Assembly: GCA_025738555.1 (NCBI GenBank)
Contig: JAOVFP010000001.1
Coordinates: 558,001 to 622,000, forward strand
Source of the DNA: Cyathus striatus
Taxonomy: Eukaryota; Basidiomycota; Agaricomycetes; Agaricales; Nidulariaceae
DNA length: 64,000 nt
Direction of reading: 5' to 3'
Part shown: positions 12,201 to 23,265 of the stretch, piece after piece
Layout of the letters: every line of letters begins with the position of its first letter
Position numbering within the stretch: position 1 is the first letter of the stretch
Position numbers and translations under genes: made by a program
The notes under the pieces: model-generated
What the model was told of the DNA's origin: nothing
Databases searched by the model: none
What the model saw: the letters and a program-made list of their open reading frames with translations, nothing else

Positions 12201-13585
12201 GCTTTAATAGCCAGTCTGAGTCTCATTTTATCGAGTGAGAGCATGAGCGTGTAGGTATTACGATTCACGCTCGCCACTCACACATATTTACCATAACATG
12301 TGCGTGGGGGTTATATTAATATTAATGCTCACTGGTTTACTGATATGAAGTATATCATTTCATGCTCACAAATATTTCCGGTAACTTGAGTGCGAGTGTG
12401 AAAATAAGATATATAATCACGCTCACTCTCAATCTAAAGGTGTTTGGCAGTGAGCGTGAAGTGTTGAGCATGAATGTGATTGGTACTCCTATTCATGCTC
12501 AAGCATAATTTTACTCCAATATGTTCACATTGACCCCTAAAGCTTAGCCTATCACAGATTTACATGGTAAATTTAAATGCACATATATTTCAGGTTGAGC
12601 GTGAGCATGAAATAATGCTCACAGAAAGTACAGCTTGCACGTAAGTGTGAGGTGGATTTATCTTTCATGCTCATGGTCAAACTGAGATGAAAGTGACTAA
12701 AAACATGAACTACACATTTCTAGACCCAAACAAATGTTAAAATTTTTTCCATGTACTTAGTCAAAAATACTGTATTTCACACACACATTTCACGCTCACA
12801 AATGTTGAGCGTGAAAACTAGTGACGTGAGCATGAAAACGATGACCCTGAGCGTGAAGATTTGACCCTGAGCACGAAAAATATGACCCTGTGCGTGAAGG
12901 AAAATCATGAGCGTGAGTTGAGTGTGCACGCTCACACCACGCTCACAGCTTGAGCATGAAAAATGAGTGTGCACGTTCAACCTTGAGCGTGAAATATAAA
13001 AAATTTCTTCAACATATGAGTGCTTATCTTGCTTTAAAATTTTACTTGCAATTAAAATATGACTACGACAGGACTATCCCAGTATATATTTTCGATGTAC
13101 ATTTAATTTGGCTCACAAATAAGCCTTTTACAACTATAATATATATATTGAGCATGACACGCTCACCTTTTGTGCGTGAAATTTTGACCTTGAGCATGGC
13201 ACGCTCAATCACACTCACTTTTGTGCGTGCCCGGAATTTTCTAGGTGCCCGTACCAAGCTGCTATGTGGAGAGCACCCAGATACACTGAGGAGTATGAAT
13301 AATTTTGCATCAACTTATTTTGATCTTGGAAAAAGAAATGAGGCAGAAGAGCTGCAGGCACATATCTTGGGGATATGTACCAAGCTGCTAGCTGGAGAGC
13401 ACTCAGATACACTGAGAAGTATGAATAATTTTACATCAACTTATTCTGATCTTAGAAAATGAAATGAGGCAGAAGAACTGCAGATACATGTACTGGAGAT
13501 ACATTCCAAGCTACTGGGTGAAGAACATTCTGATACTAAAATTAATTCTTCTATTGTAAATTTTAATGAGGCACAGAGCCTGTAG
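9285..13585 (+). pseudogene. NB-ARC/TPR (NLR-like) gene, disrupted
   Basis: Exons 9285-9359, 9412-9641 and 9689 onward, with introns of 52 and 47 nt, join in frame. The short N-terminus (ANSQNFSINT..DNGTYIDQ) leads into an NB-ARC ATPase. Visible motifs are the P-loop GMGGIGKT, FWIDAS, a Walker B-like KWLIIYNNADG, ILITSR and CLPLA. After a linker come about eleven 42-residue TPR units of the form HPDTLRSMNNLA..KWNEAEELQ..VLEI. Lesions: TAA at 10065-10067 between the NB-ARC motifs; a 1-nt loss near 11460 in TPR 5; a 1233-bp insertion at 12018-13250 within TPR 9; TGA replacing the conserved Trp near 13460. In fungi this family is thought to act in non-self recognition and regulated cell death. 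The gene is CpG-poor, unlike its neighbours. No large N-terminal effector domain is present. Confidence 0.88.
12018..13250. mobile_element. Mutator-like non-autonomous element inserted in a TPR repeat
   Basis: Flanked by the 9-bp direct repeat GTACCAAGC (12009-12017 and 13251-13259), and the TPR frame resumes after it. Termini are inverted: the left end begins GGGCAGCAAGAAAATTC, and the right end in reverse complement begins GGGCACCTAGAAAATTC. Both then share GCACGCACAAAAGTGAG. A 9-bp duplication and GGG ends suit a Mutator-like (MULE) MITE. The interior is packed with TGAGCGTGAA and its complement, many copies decayed to TGAGCATGAA. No transposase. Confidence 0.85.
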
Positions 13586-15230
13586 GTTATTGAGTTAAGT
13601 GAGAAAACACATTCATCATAGTGCTCATAAATTCTTTATTTCTTTTATTTACCACTTATTCCCTTTCACCCTTTTATTTACTATATGCTCCAGTGAAACT
13701 TATGGAAAGAATATATAGACTACTTGATACAATCTTACACTGAGATATATATTAACTAACAATGTCTATGTACTAAGCAGCCGTTATAATCAAACTATTG
13801 CATTTGATTGCCCATGGATTGGTTTACTAATATTGCCCTTTAATAAGTCAGAGTATGCAAATGATTGCATATGATTTTCTCCTTACATTTACAAATGATT
13901 GTATTTGATTGTCCAAGGATTGTTGTATTAACATACACTGCGTGCACACCTCGATATTTCAATGTGAAATAGCTTTGAAATACCGTGGAAATATTCATTA
14001 TATTACATCATTATTTCGCTTTGTAATACTCTTACAATTCACATACGATATTTCTCACATACTGTCGGCTATCAGGAACTCGGTCACACCTGGAACCCGG
14101 TCACAGCTCATCCTCCAGCTTCCACATCAGCCATTTGTGCAAATTTTTGATACAGTACAGTACATTACTATAATATCTATATAGTGTATAAGTATTTAGA
14201 TTGCTACTCTCTTGTACATCGAGAAATTCAGAACTTAGTTGACCGCTACAACCAAAAATGGCTAAATCTAAGATGCAGATTCCCACACTCTAGAAGGAAG
14301 ATAATGCTGCAGCCGTATGCAGCGCATCCAAAGCATACAATCATGCTATATATCTATTTTAAAGCCCCATGTATTGATTTGGACTACTTCATAAATCTCA
14401 TTTTCACTCATTTCTATACTATTTCACCAATCTACACATCAGAGTGGTACCAAGAAGCAGTTTCAAGGTGTACATTGAACTGTTTGTATCTTTCATAAAT
14501 GGTAGAAATATGCTACAAAAATTATAAGGCGGAATACATACAATAATTGCATTATTATTCAAGTTTTAACGTAATTTTAGCTATTTTATTTTGTTTAGAA
14601 ACTGTAGATCTATCCAGAACCTCTACTTTTCATTATTTCATCCTAACATATCAAATATTGGATGCCTCAGGCCGGATCAAGCACTGTAGTTAATCATAAT
14701 AAGTAGAATAAATATTGGTTAATATTTTACAGCCATTTCTGAAGTATAATGTGCACATTTGTGGCTTCAAACATCGAAATCGTTGTTATTCATGGAACGA
14801 AGATGATATTTAGTTGTTAAGTCCGAGTAAGTCCGGTGAGCTTAGTTCGGCTGCTAGACAAGCCCTGATATTATTAATAAGGGGTGGCCGGGTTCCCGGT
14901 TTTTCCACTTTCTGAGGTCTCGCGACAAAAATATTCGTAACATCTCATAGAATACTTCAAAAAATGTGATTAAAGTTGGAAATGGTTCTATACAAGGTCT
15001 TCTATGTAGCACATGTATTTTATTCTAATTCACAGTCTTTTAAAGTTAGAAATTTCGAATTTATGCTAATGTGACCGAGTTCCTGTGATAGTACAGTATT
15101 TGAAAGTCACAATAACAAAGAAATATTGAAACCCGGATCCCCATTTTCTTTGAAATCCTTTATTCAATATTTCAAAGGTTTTTCACCTATGAAATAACAA
15201 AGAAATATTTATTTGGGTAGTCACAATGAG
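13586..15230. other. Intergenic; possible 1.0-kb TIR element at 14059-15099
   Basis: ATACTGT...CTATCA.GGAACTCGGTCACA at 14059-14088 reappears as complement at about 15070-15099 (TGTGACCGAGTTCCTGTGATAG). This suggests a small inverted-repeat element of about 1040 bp. No flanking duplication or coding region is seen. Short frames here (13909-14184, 14184-14498) are unsupported. Confidence 0.4.
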
Positions 15231-16240
15231 CTTTTAAGAACTTGAAGTAAATAAATATAAGGGTTATGTTGGAAGTTCGCGATATTTAGTGCGATACTTG
15301 GGTTGTAATACAGGTAAAAGTATGGTGTTCTTTGACGCATATAGTGATTATAGCGAGAATCGAATGTCGACCGAACTCGAAGTGCGAGGTAGTACGTGTG
15401 CACTATATCACCACTGCACTCATATTAGAGTGATGGTATTGAACGAGTTTTGATAGGCTGTGCGATGGGTATGAGGAAAATTTAACGGTTACAGCGAATA
15501 CATAGATACGTGGGCAATAATACAAGGTAAAAACATAGCTTCAAAAAGTTTCCTCTAAGCTAGAGTCAAACGTAATGCTATCTGCGGGACGAAGATACAT
15601 GGTATGCTATATCACCACTGTACACTCCCATTCAAACGCCGATATTTAAGTAAATTTTAAATGGTGTGCAGTGGTAGTATCAGTGCCTATGAGGAAAACA
15701 TGTCATGGTAGTTATTTGTAAGAATGTCATATATGAAAATACTAAAGCACTTGAACTAATTATAATGGTTAACGTTCGAAGCTTACGCTAGATAGTGAAC
15801 ACATTCGTACTTGGGTAATAATACAGGATAAAAATATAGTTTAACGTGTTCTTTCACAATGATGATAGCGTGAGTCGAACGCAGCTCGCATTCTGTCGAA
15901 CTCGAAGGTAACATCTACACTATATCGCCACTGCACTCTTATTCACACGTTGGTAGTTAACAAATTTTAATATGTTGTGCGATAGGTATTTGAGTCTGTA
16001 GGTATGCACTAGCTAGTTTAAAGTTCGTATGAGATATCAGCACCGTAAATTTCGATATTTTAATCAATGAGAGTCAATAATACAAAGAAATACGTCTTAG
16101 AATGCCCCGTATAGTGATGATAGCGAGAATGGAACATAACTCAAAACTCAAAGCACAATGCGAGGCGAGGATACATTTGCGATATATCACCACTGCAATG
16201 CTATTCCAGCGATGGTATTTATTGAGTTTTGATAGGTTGC
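15230..16240 (-). repeat. Tandem array of tRNA-like repeat units
   Basis: Units on the minus strand lie at about 15344-15414, 15550-15622 (degenerate), 15859-15931 and 16114-16193. Each starts GTGG(T/C)GATATA and most contain a GTTCGA.TC B-box-like string. Spacers of about 220-250 nt are themselves related (for example GAGTTTTGATAGG and GATAGTGAATACA..TGGG.TAATACA). This makes a head-to-tail array rather than independent SINE insertions. The last unit begins the duplicated segment shared with 2467 onward. Confidence 0.5.
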
Positions 16241-16244
16241 CGGT

Positions 16245-16800
16245 TGTAGAGCAGGCGTTTCGCCTGCACTACAAAATTCGATATTTTACCGATCTCATTA
16301 CGTAATCAGCTGATGCGTGCGTCGACGCGTTTGTGCGCGTTCACGCGCGCGCACTCTCGCGCTCTCCCTCATTTCCCTCCAACGCCGACACTCACTTGCA
16401 TAGCTCGGACGCCGCAATTACTCAAGGTCATCGATACTGCGCACTACCAAGCTCCACAGAATACCGGAATTAGTGTTACCAAAGGCCGTGTGTCTCTACT
16501 CAAGTTTTATTCTTTAAATTTTCTTTCTATTCATTGGTATGTTCTCTGTTTCATACTTTACCATTTTCCTCCATAAATCTACGATTTAAACACCATTAAT
16601 TTCCGTTTTATTAACTATTCCTCATTAAGTACTTTCTTTATTTTAATTTTCTATAAAATCCTTGTATCTACACATTTGCAATCAAGTGGAATTTCCTCCC
16701 CCTTTCTCGACACCTTAGAACACCTCAAGGTCGAACGGATGTTCACCGACTCGCTTACTAATTTCTTTGTTTAGGCATTAGCGCACCTTTTCCCTCTACA
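16245..16800. repeat. Solo LTR with 4-bp target duplication
   Basis: Begins TGTAGAG and ends CTCTACA, a 7-bp perfect terminal inverted repeat with TG..CA ends. It is flanked by CGGT at 16241-16244 and 16801-16804. The homologous position in the first copy of the segmental duplication (about 2641) is uninterrupted, giving an empty-site control. No internal retrotransposon sequence is present. Confidence 0.75.
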
Positions 16801-16987
16801 CGGTATGCTGTTAGTACGAATTAAAATTGCACTATTATTCTTCAGCAAGAGTCATACATATCATTATAACCACTGGAAGTAAATATAACAGTGAGAACCC
16901 TCGCGCTAGATAGTGAATACACCGACAATTTGGGTTATAATACAAGGTTAAAAATTATTTGAAAAATTGGAGATACGGGCACGCGTC

Positions 16988-17074
16988 GTAATGATAGCGA
17001 TAGTCAAACGTATCTCACGCCTCGAACTCGAGCTCGAAGTGCGAGATGAGGATACGTGTGTGCTATATCGCCAC
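16988..17074 (-). repeat. tRNA-like repeat, duplicate of 2833-2919
   Basis: Near-identical to the unit at 2833-2919, including the central CGAACTCGAGCTCGAAG string. It lies at the same distance upstream of the Ser/Pro gene, so it belongs to the segmental duplication. Confidence 0.5.
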
Positions 17075-17802
17075 TTAAAACTTATCTGTTTTGAATGGCA
17101 TTACGTGAATAGCTACGTACATACAGCAGTAGAATAACGGTGTTAAGAGACACCTCAACCCGAGTCAACGAGTCTCAATAAAAGCAGCTGCACAGCACGG
17201 ACAAACCTCGGACACAATACATATCCAAAAACAAAGGAGAGGAGAACCATAGCAGTCAGACTCGTCATGTCATCGCATAATGTCAAATCTCCTCTCAGCC
17301 CCAGGACTCTCGAGTCTCGACGCCGAGGATGGGGTCGAGGACGACATAAAGTACGTCATACATGCATCTCCACTTCGTTTAGCGTCGGGCCATAGCAACC
17401 ACTTCTGTCAGATTCGAAGCTTCGAAGCTTCGTTCGAGGAATAAATGTCAAATCGAAGGGTTGGTGTGTTCTTTCATTGTGAGATGCCAAACGGGAGAAA
17501 AGTTAGGATAATGAGAGATAAGATAAACACACAATAAGAAAACACACGATAAGAAAGAAACGAAACAACAAAGGCTTATTTGGTTCTATTTACCTCCTCA
17601 ACCACCTCGTCTCGGCTCCGTACAGGACACGATCACATCAACCCATCTCCGATCCAACCCCTTATTCCCCCTTCCTGCTCGCCTCGCCTCCGTAATGCCA
17701 TTCTCTTTCTTCTAACTCACTCTCTCGTTTCGACAAGGCAAGGTATGTATACTACAAATTAGGATGTACGAAGAAAGAAGAAAACGAAAGAAAAAGGAAA
17801 CA

Positions 17803-20800
17803 ATGGATGCTGTTGAGAAGAGTCAGAGTCAAAGCGGTGATAATAGCTATAGTTTAGATAAAGGTCTCCTTTCTTTCCTTCTTTCTTTCTTCGTACTTAC
17901 TAACGACTATGCACACAGAACAATCCGACTCGGAGAACTGGGACGACGATTTCGATTTCGATCCTCGCTCCATTCACACGACAAAGACGAGGACAACGAG
18001 GCCGACGACGATGATGGGCTAGAGGGGGGAGGGGGAGAAAGGAGGAACAGAGGGAGGAGTACAGGATCATGGGAAGAACGTCCCTCGATGGATAGTATTC
18101 CTTCTTCTGCTATCAGTGAAGATTGGGACTGTGAACTTCCAAGCAGTCCCAAATCACCTCGTTCACAGATGGATGGGACGCAGACACAGTCGCAGCATAC
18201 GCCAATTCCGATTCCCGGGAGACTTATGGGCATGTTAAGGGATATATCTATATCTCCTGCACTTTCGATTATGCCTACTGCCGAAGAAGAAGAGGGGAGA
18301 ATATCGATAGACTCAGAAGAACACTCACAAGAAGAAAGCTTGCATACTCAACTACGACGCGAGGCGTACCCTTACCATCCAACACTCTCCCCATCCCCAA
18401 CAACCACATCAACACGCGCGTCCTTGTCACCGCTCACACCAACTACACGAATCAGAAGCTCAATCTCTCCATCTCCGAGGAGACTTTTCGCGCCCAAGTT
18501 CGGAAGGTCTCCATTACACACTCTGTCCATCTCCCCTCCTCCCGCGCCTCTACCTCCTGCAGGAGACAAAGAGAGGGCGGTGCTGCAAGGAAGTGAAATC
18601 AGAGACAGTCTCGAAGATATCCCGCTTTCGCGCTTAGGGGGTGGGAGGAGGAAGTGGAGTTTTTCGTTTAAAGATGGGAGGCGGAAGTCTCCTTTGGTTG
18701 GAGCGGAAGGAGGGGGCGGGGGAGGGTTTATGGATAACCTCCGTCGCCTCAGCTTCGTTTCCGCTGCTGTTGGGAGGGTGGGGAGACACAGCAGATCTGC
18801 GAGCGTTTCGTCTTCTTTGGGTGGTGGGAGGGGGTCGATGGACATTGGGATAAGAGGGTCGATGGATACGACTAGTTCGTTTGCTTCGAGCTCGGTGGGG
18901 AGGGAAACGACGAGAGGGTCGAGGAGTGTTGAGATTACGAGGATTGTTGAGGATGCGCCTTCCTGTGTCGATACGACATCCTCCTTCGCATCATGCACCG
19001 CTGACGCCAATACCACTTCCTGCGGTACCTCCACCTCCACCTCTGCCAACGCCAACGCCAACCACTCTGCCAACGCCAATGCCTCCTCAACCACTGCCCT
19101 CGTTTCAACTACTGCGCCTCCAACCGTCGACACCTCAAACACCAGCACCACTACCGCCAGCCCCTCTGCCGATACCACCTCCACAACCCTCTCCACACCT
19201 CCCACCGCCTCCACCTCCACCCACGCCAACACCCATGCAAACCCAGCCGACACCTCCTACGCACCCTTCACTTCCCCCACTCCCCCTACCGCCGACACAG
19301 AAGACAAATACGAAGAAGATACTGTATCCTTCGAAATCCGCAAACTGGAAGAACTAGTTCAACTCACAGCACACGAACTTAGTTCTTCTCTTCCTCGTTC
19401 TCCTCCTCCTCCTCTCGGTATTGGAAGTTTCAATCCGAACTCTTCCTCGCCTCTGCGGTTTTCCTCTCCTGGAGTAGGACACGAGTACCAAGGACAAGGA
19501 GAACAAGACTCCGCCTTACCAAGAAAAGGATCGTTGCCTTCCTCACCTGAAGAGGAATTTGAAACTACACCGCGAACGCCCCCGCGTCCGCTACATAACT
19601 ATTCTTTTCGAAGGAATACGACTCCTCCCGGCGGTCCAGGCGATAGAAAACAGGCGTCAAATACACCACTGTCGTTCGCTGCATTGTCTCCTTCTCCCCA
19701 TTCGTTGAAGAATCAAGTGGTACCGAAGACACCACAATCCCTCGGCCGCTCCGCATTTCCTTCCCCTTCTTCTGAGTATCGAAGCGGGGGAGGGAGTGGA
19801 GGAGGGGGGAAAGAGTTGAGGAGAAGACGGAGTTCGATGGGTGATTTGGATTTGGATATTGAAGAAGGGCTTAAGATTCCCGATGGGATACGGTTAAAGC
19901 AGGATAGAATTCGGAGGGATTTGGAGGGTGTGAGGGAGTTTAGGGGTGTTGTTTCCGGTTCGTCCCTTTTCTTCCCCCTTTTGCTTTCGTTTGGAACTGA
20001 TAATGTGGTGCAGAAATTGCCAATATGCAAAAAACATTCGAGTCTCTTCTTTCCTCCCTCTCCCCGTCCTCCGCCCTTCCCGAGGAGGACTACAAAGAAG
20101 GACAAAAGAAGAAAGAAGGGAAAGTAGACGCATTAAAAGAAAAATACGCCATTGAGTGGGAGTGTGCTGCCCTACTTGTTGAGCTTGGGACTGGTGAGAA
20201 AGTTGGGATGCCGGCTTCGCCTTCTCCTAGTGCGTTGTCGGGGGCTGGCGGTGGGTTGGTGTTAAGGTCACCGTTTAGGAGTGGGAGTAGTGGTAGGAGT
20301 TTTGGGGAGGGGGATGGTACCGACGGCGATGAAGGCAAAGGCAAATCCACGGTGCAAGATAGGTCTCTTCAGGGCTCTAAACCAACGCCCTACGACGCGT
20401 CTCCCCAGGGCCAGCAACAACAGGAAAGTGGAAGAGGGTACAAATCTCCCTACCACTCCCGCTTCGGAGAGGTACGATCTATCCAAGCGACAAATGCGGC
20501 TTCTTAAAGAGATGCTCGGGTACCCCTCCTCATCCACCTCTCCTCCCTCCTCACCCACCGAAGGCGAAATCAAGACCTTTCCTACTACTTCAACTTCAAC
20601 CAAAGTCGGCCTAGGCGAACGAGCCAACACGCTCTCACCTTCTTCCCGCCCTGGGGAAGAAAGAAGGAGGAAGAGAAGTAGTAGACTTGGAATGCGTGCC
20701 ATAAGGGATGCGTTGAGGGTCTTAAGGAGACATCATACTCGGCCAGAAACACCGCCTTCATTGACGAAGGATTGGACTTTGGTTTCGCCGGGTATGGTTT

Positions 20801-21738
20801 CTCCCGGGTCTCCTACGTCTCCGACGAGGGAGAGGATGAGAGCGAGAGCGCCTTCGCTTGCGCTTACGGCGAGATTGAATCGGTCGCCTAGTCAGATTCA
20901 GACTGGTGCGAGGAGGGTGCAGAGGCCTAGAGCGGAGACTGTGTCTCCTTACAGTCCGGCGTTGTTGGCTTCTAAGGTGTTACCACGCCGTCCGTCTTTG
21001 GCTAGTGTTTTTCAGAGAGTTGAGGGGAGGAGGCGGGGTGGGAGTGTTAGTGCTTCTCTCGTTGGTGGTGTTTCTCTTGTCGGTGCTGGTGGTATGCAAG
21101 GGGAAGGGAGAAAGAGGAGTGGAAGTCTTTCTGCGCCTTCTTCGGAACGGGGGTCGTTTGCTTCTGTTAGGACTTGGAGCGATGGGAGGGTGAGGAGTGA
21201 GGCTATTGAGGAGGTTCCTACGCCTTCTGAGGAAAAGTCTCTTGTTTCGTTGTTTGAAGGGGGTGGGAGGAAGAGGGGAGGGAGTGTGTCGCTTTCTGTT
21301 TCTTCCCCCTCTTCGTCTGCCTCTACTTCGGCTTCGGCTTCTGGGTCCCCAATGACGAATGCCCTAGACGAGAAATTGGAAATATCACCCTTCGATACCG
21401 TTAAACTGGTCAAACCCAAATCAAGGACGGCTTTGAATCAGGGGTTTTTCGATACGGTTAGGCAGAGGTCTCTTCCTATGGGGCCGCTGTTGCCTGTTGC
21501 CCCGGCGCCGGTTATTAATGTTGAGAGGCCATCGCCTGTTGAGCCGTTTTTGAGGACGCCTGAGGCTGTGCGGAGTGCCGCTGCGAAGGAGAAGGAGAGG
21601 GAGGAAGATGAGGGAGTGGATGTGCTGGGAGAGCAGAAGCTCGTTATGACTCCCGAGAACATTGGACCCCTGTTACAGAGTGCCAAAGAGGTCTTGGGAC
21701 AGCTGAGAAAGTGCGTTGAGGAGGTTAGGGCGTTGTAA
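17803..21738 (+). pseudogene. Ser/Pro-rich acidic-motif protein gene, copy 2 (fuller, two frameshifts)
   Basis: Start ATG 17803; an in-frame ATG lies upstream at 17764. Intron 1 (17864-17918) has a TACTAAC branch site. Splicing it yields the ENWDDDFDFD motif, but one base is missing at about 17964-17968 relative to copy 1, so the spliced frame meets TAG about 50 nt later. Without splicing the frame stays open through to the second intron. The body is Ser/Thr/Pro-rich (EDWDCELPSSP, LRRLSFVSAAVGR). Intron 2 (19958-20013) joins in phase to NMQKTFESLLSS and EWECAALLVELGTGEKV. A 2-nt shortfall near 20443-20455 forces another frame change before LSKRQMRLLKEML. The C-terminus ends in a probable coiled coil (MTPENIGPLLQSAKEV, last 30 residues). 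It is either a recent pseudogene or a gene with sequence errors. Function unknown; a Byr4/Bfa1-like role is only a guess. Confidence 0.75.
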
Positions 21739-23265
21739 TGTACGTTTGGATCTTATTGATATCTTACTGTTTTGATCTCTTGTTTGTAGTTTATACTTGC
21801 TACCCTGCGTATCTACCTTAGCTATAGGATAGTTTTTAACGTAACGTATTCCGTTTGTAGTTTGTATTGTCAGTGGGAGGTTTTGGGTGGTTGTAGTTGT
21901 TTGAATTGTACGCTGTGCTATTGGCCAGTGATTTTGATAGCTCTTACATAAGACGTATTCCGTTGGTTGTGCCGCGCGCTTTTATAGACGCTCTACCTGC
22001 TGCACACGGCGCAAGGTATAAGCCAGCAGCGCGTACAGATATCAGCCCCAGATCGTCTGCTCGAAGTTGTAGAGCCAGGATGTGGGAAGATTTTTGTCTG
22101 TTAGTCTTTTGCCTTCTTTTGCCTGCCTACATTAGCTATAGGATAGTTTTTAGCGTAACATATTCCGTTGTATTGGGATGTTTGTGTGGTTGTGTGATGC
22201 ACCTAATATGTGCGCGCTTTTGTAGACTCTTCCTCCGTGACATATACCAGGGTACACTGTAACGCGTGGTCTCCACTTGTCGGTGTCCTTCTCCCTTTCG
22301 CCTAATTCTGCTACATACGGCATTTACACACTGTAGACTTCACTTTCTATTTTTGTTTCTTCTATCATCTCCAAGAGATATGTGTCCCCGGATTACCATT
22401 CGTCGGTAACTTCTCTTCTTGTCTTCTGATAATACTATGGCAGGCTTGCACGCTGTTCATTATTTGATTTTCTATTTATGTTCCCCCTATCACCTCCAAG
22501 GTGAATGATTGGATTCGTACCAGGTGTCGAGGAATGTATGTCCCTGGATTATTACCGACATTATCGATAAGGTTCAGTCGAAGTAGAGATACCGATAAGA
22601 TAGGATAGATCATTTAAGCAATATTCCTGAGATAGGAAACATACACATATCTGTACTTAGATATATGTTTGGGGAATACAACAAGTATTGTAGTAGTGTC
22701 CTTGTCAATCTGGTTTCATATCCCTTCTACAGCATTTAGCGTACTGAGATGCAAATGCAGATAGAGTGCTTTAAGATGTACCACCGTCCTATCAATCAGT
22801 TGGAAAACACTTGCGGCATTACTATCAAACAATGTCGTAGTCCTATATATACCTGGGGTCAACCGTCAATGTACTAAAATAGTGCTCTCGTCCGCGCTCA
22901 TTAGGTGCCAATAACCTACAATGGAGGTACGTATATACCATGGAGAAGCCATCCTTCCTAAATTTTACGATGGTCGTTGTTTGGAAATACTAACGAGTGT
23001 CTAAGGATGTTATTTATCTTCCGTATCACTACACATACAATTATCTACTTGCCATACCTGCATTCCAATGGATTGAATATCGGTGTAAGAGACATCCTAC
23101 ACAGGTTCCCAGCGGCAATCCAACGCATGTCTATGATATGATGATCGATAAACATCTGCTTCTTCCTGTGGCGTTGCGGGGAACATGCTGTAAATCACAT
23201 TACTGGTTTGGCTTTAAAGACTCTTCTGAAACCATGCTCTGATATTCTTCTCTCCCTTCTGTCCA
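21739..23265. other. Intergenic with an internal direct duplication
   Basis: TAGCTATAGGATAGTTTTTA followed by CGTAAC.TATTCCGTT occurs at about 21820-21860 and again at about 22132-22170. GCGCGCTTTT.TAGAC also occurs twice, about 240 bp apart, so a block of roughly 310 bp is tandemly duplicated. Otherwise it is the 3' flank of the Ser/Pro gene and the 5' flank of the receptor gene. No supported gene. Confidence 0.5.

Noticed and set aside
14184..14498. 104-codon plus-strand frame
   Set aside because: No recognisable motif, and it lies within a candidate inverted-repeat element.
2519..17074. Genuine tRNA genes at the GTGGTGATATA units
   Set aside because: The B-box-like and acceptor-like ends are present, but the T stem and a 7-nt anticodon loop do not form properly, and the units are tandem and degenerate.
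18372..19253. 293-codon minus-strand frame rich in Val, Glu and Ala
   Set aside because: It is the antisense shadow of the Ser/Thr/Pro-rich coding region of the plus-strand gene; the composition follows directly from that.
3627..21738. Firm assignment of the Ser/Pro genes to Byr4/Bfa1 septation regulators
   Set aside because: Only the short acidic WDDDF/EDWD motifs are suggestive; no conserved C-terminal Byr4 block could be seen.
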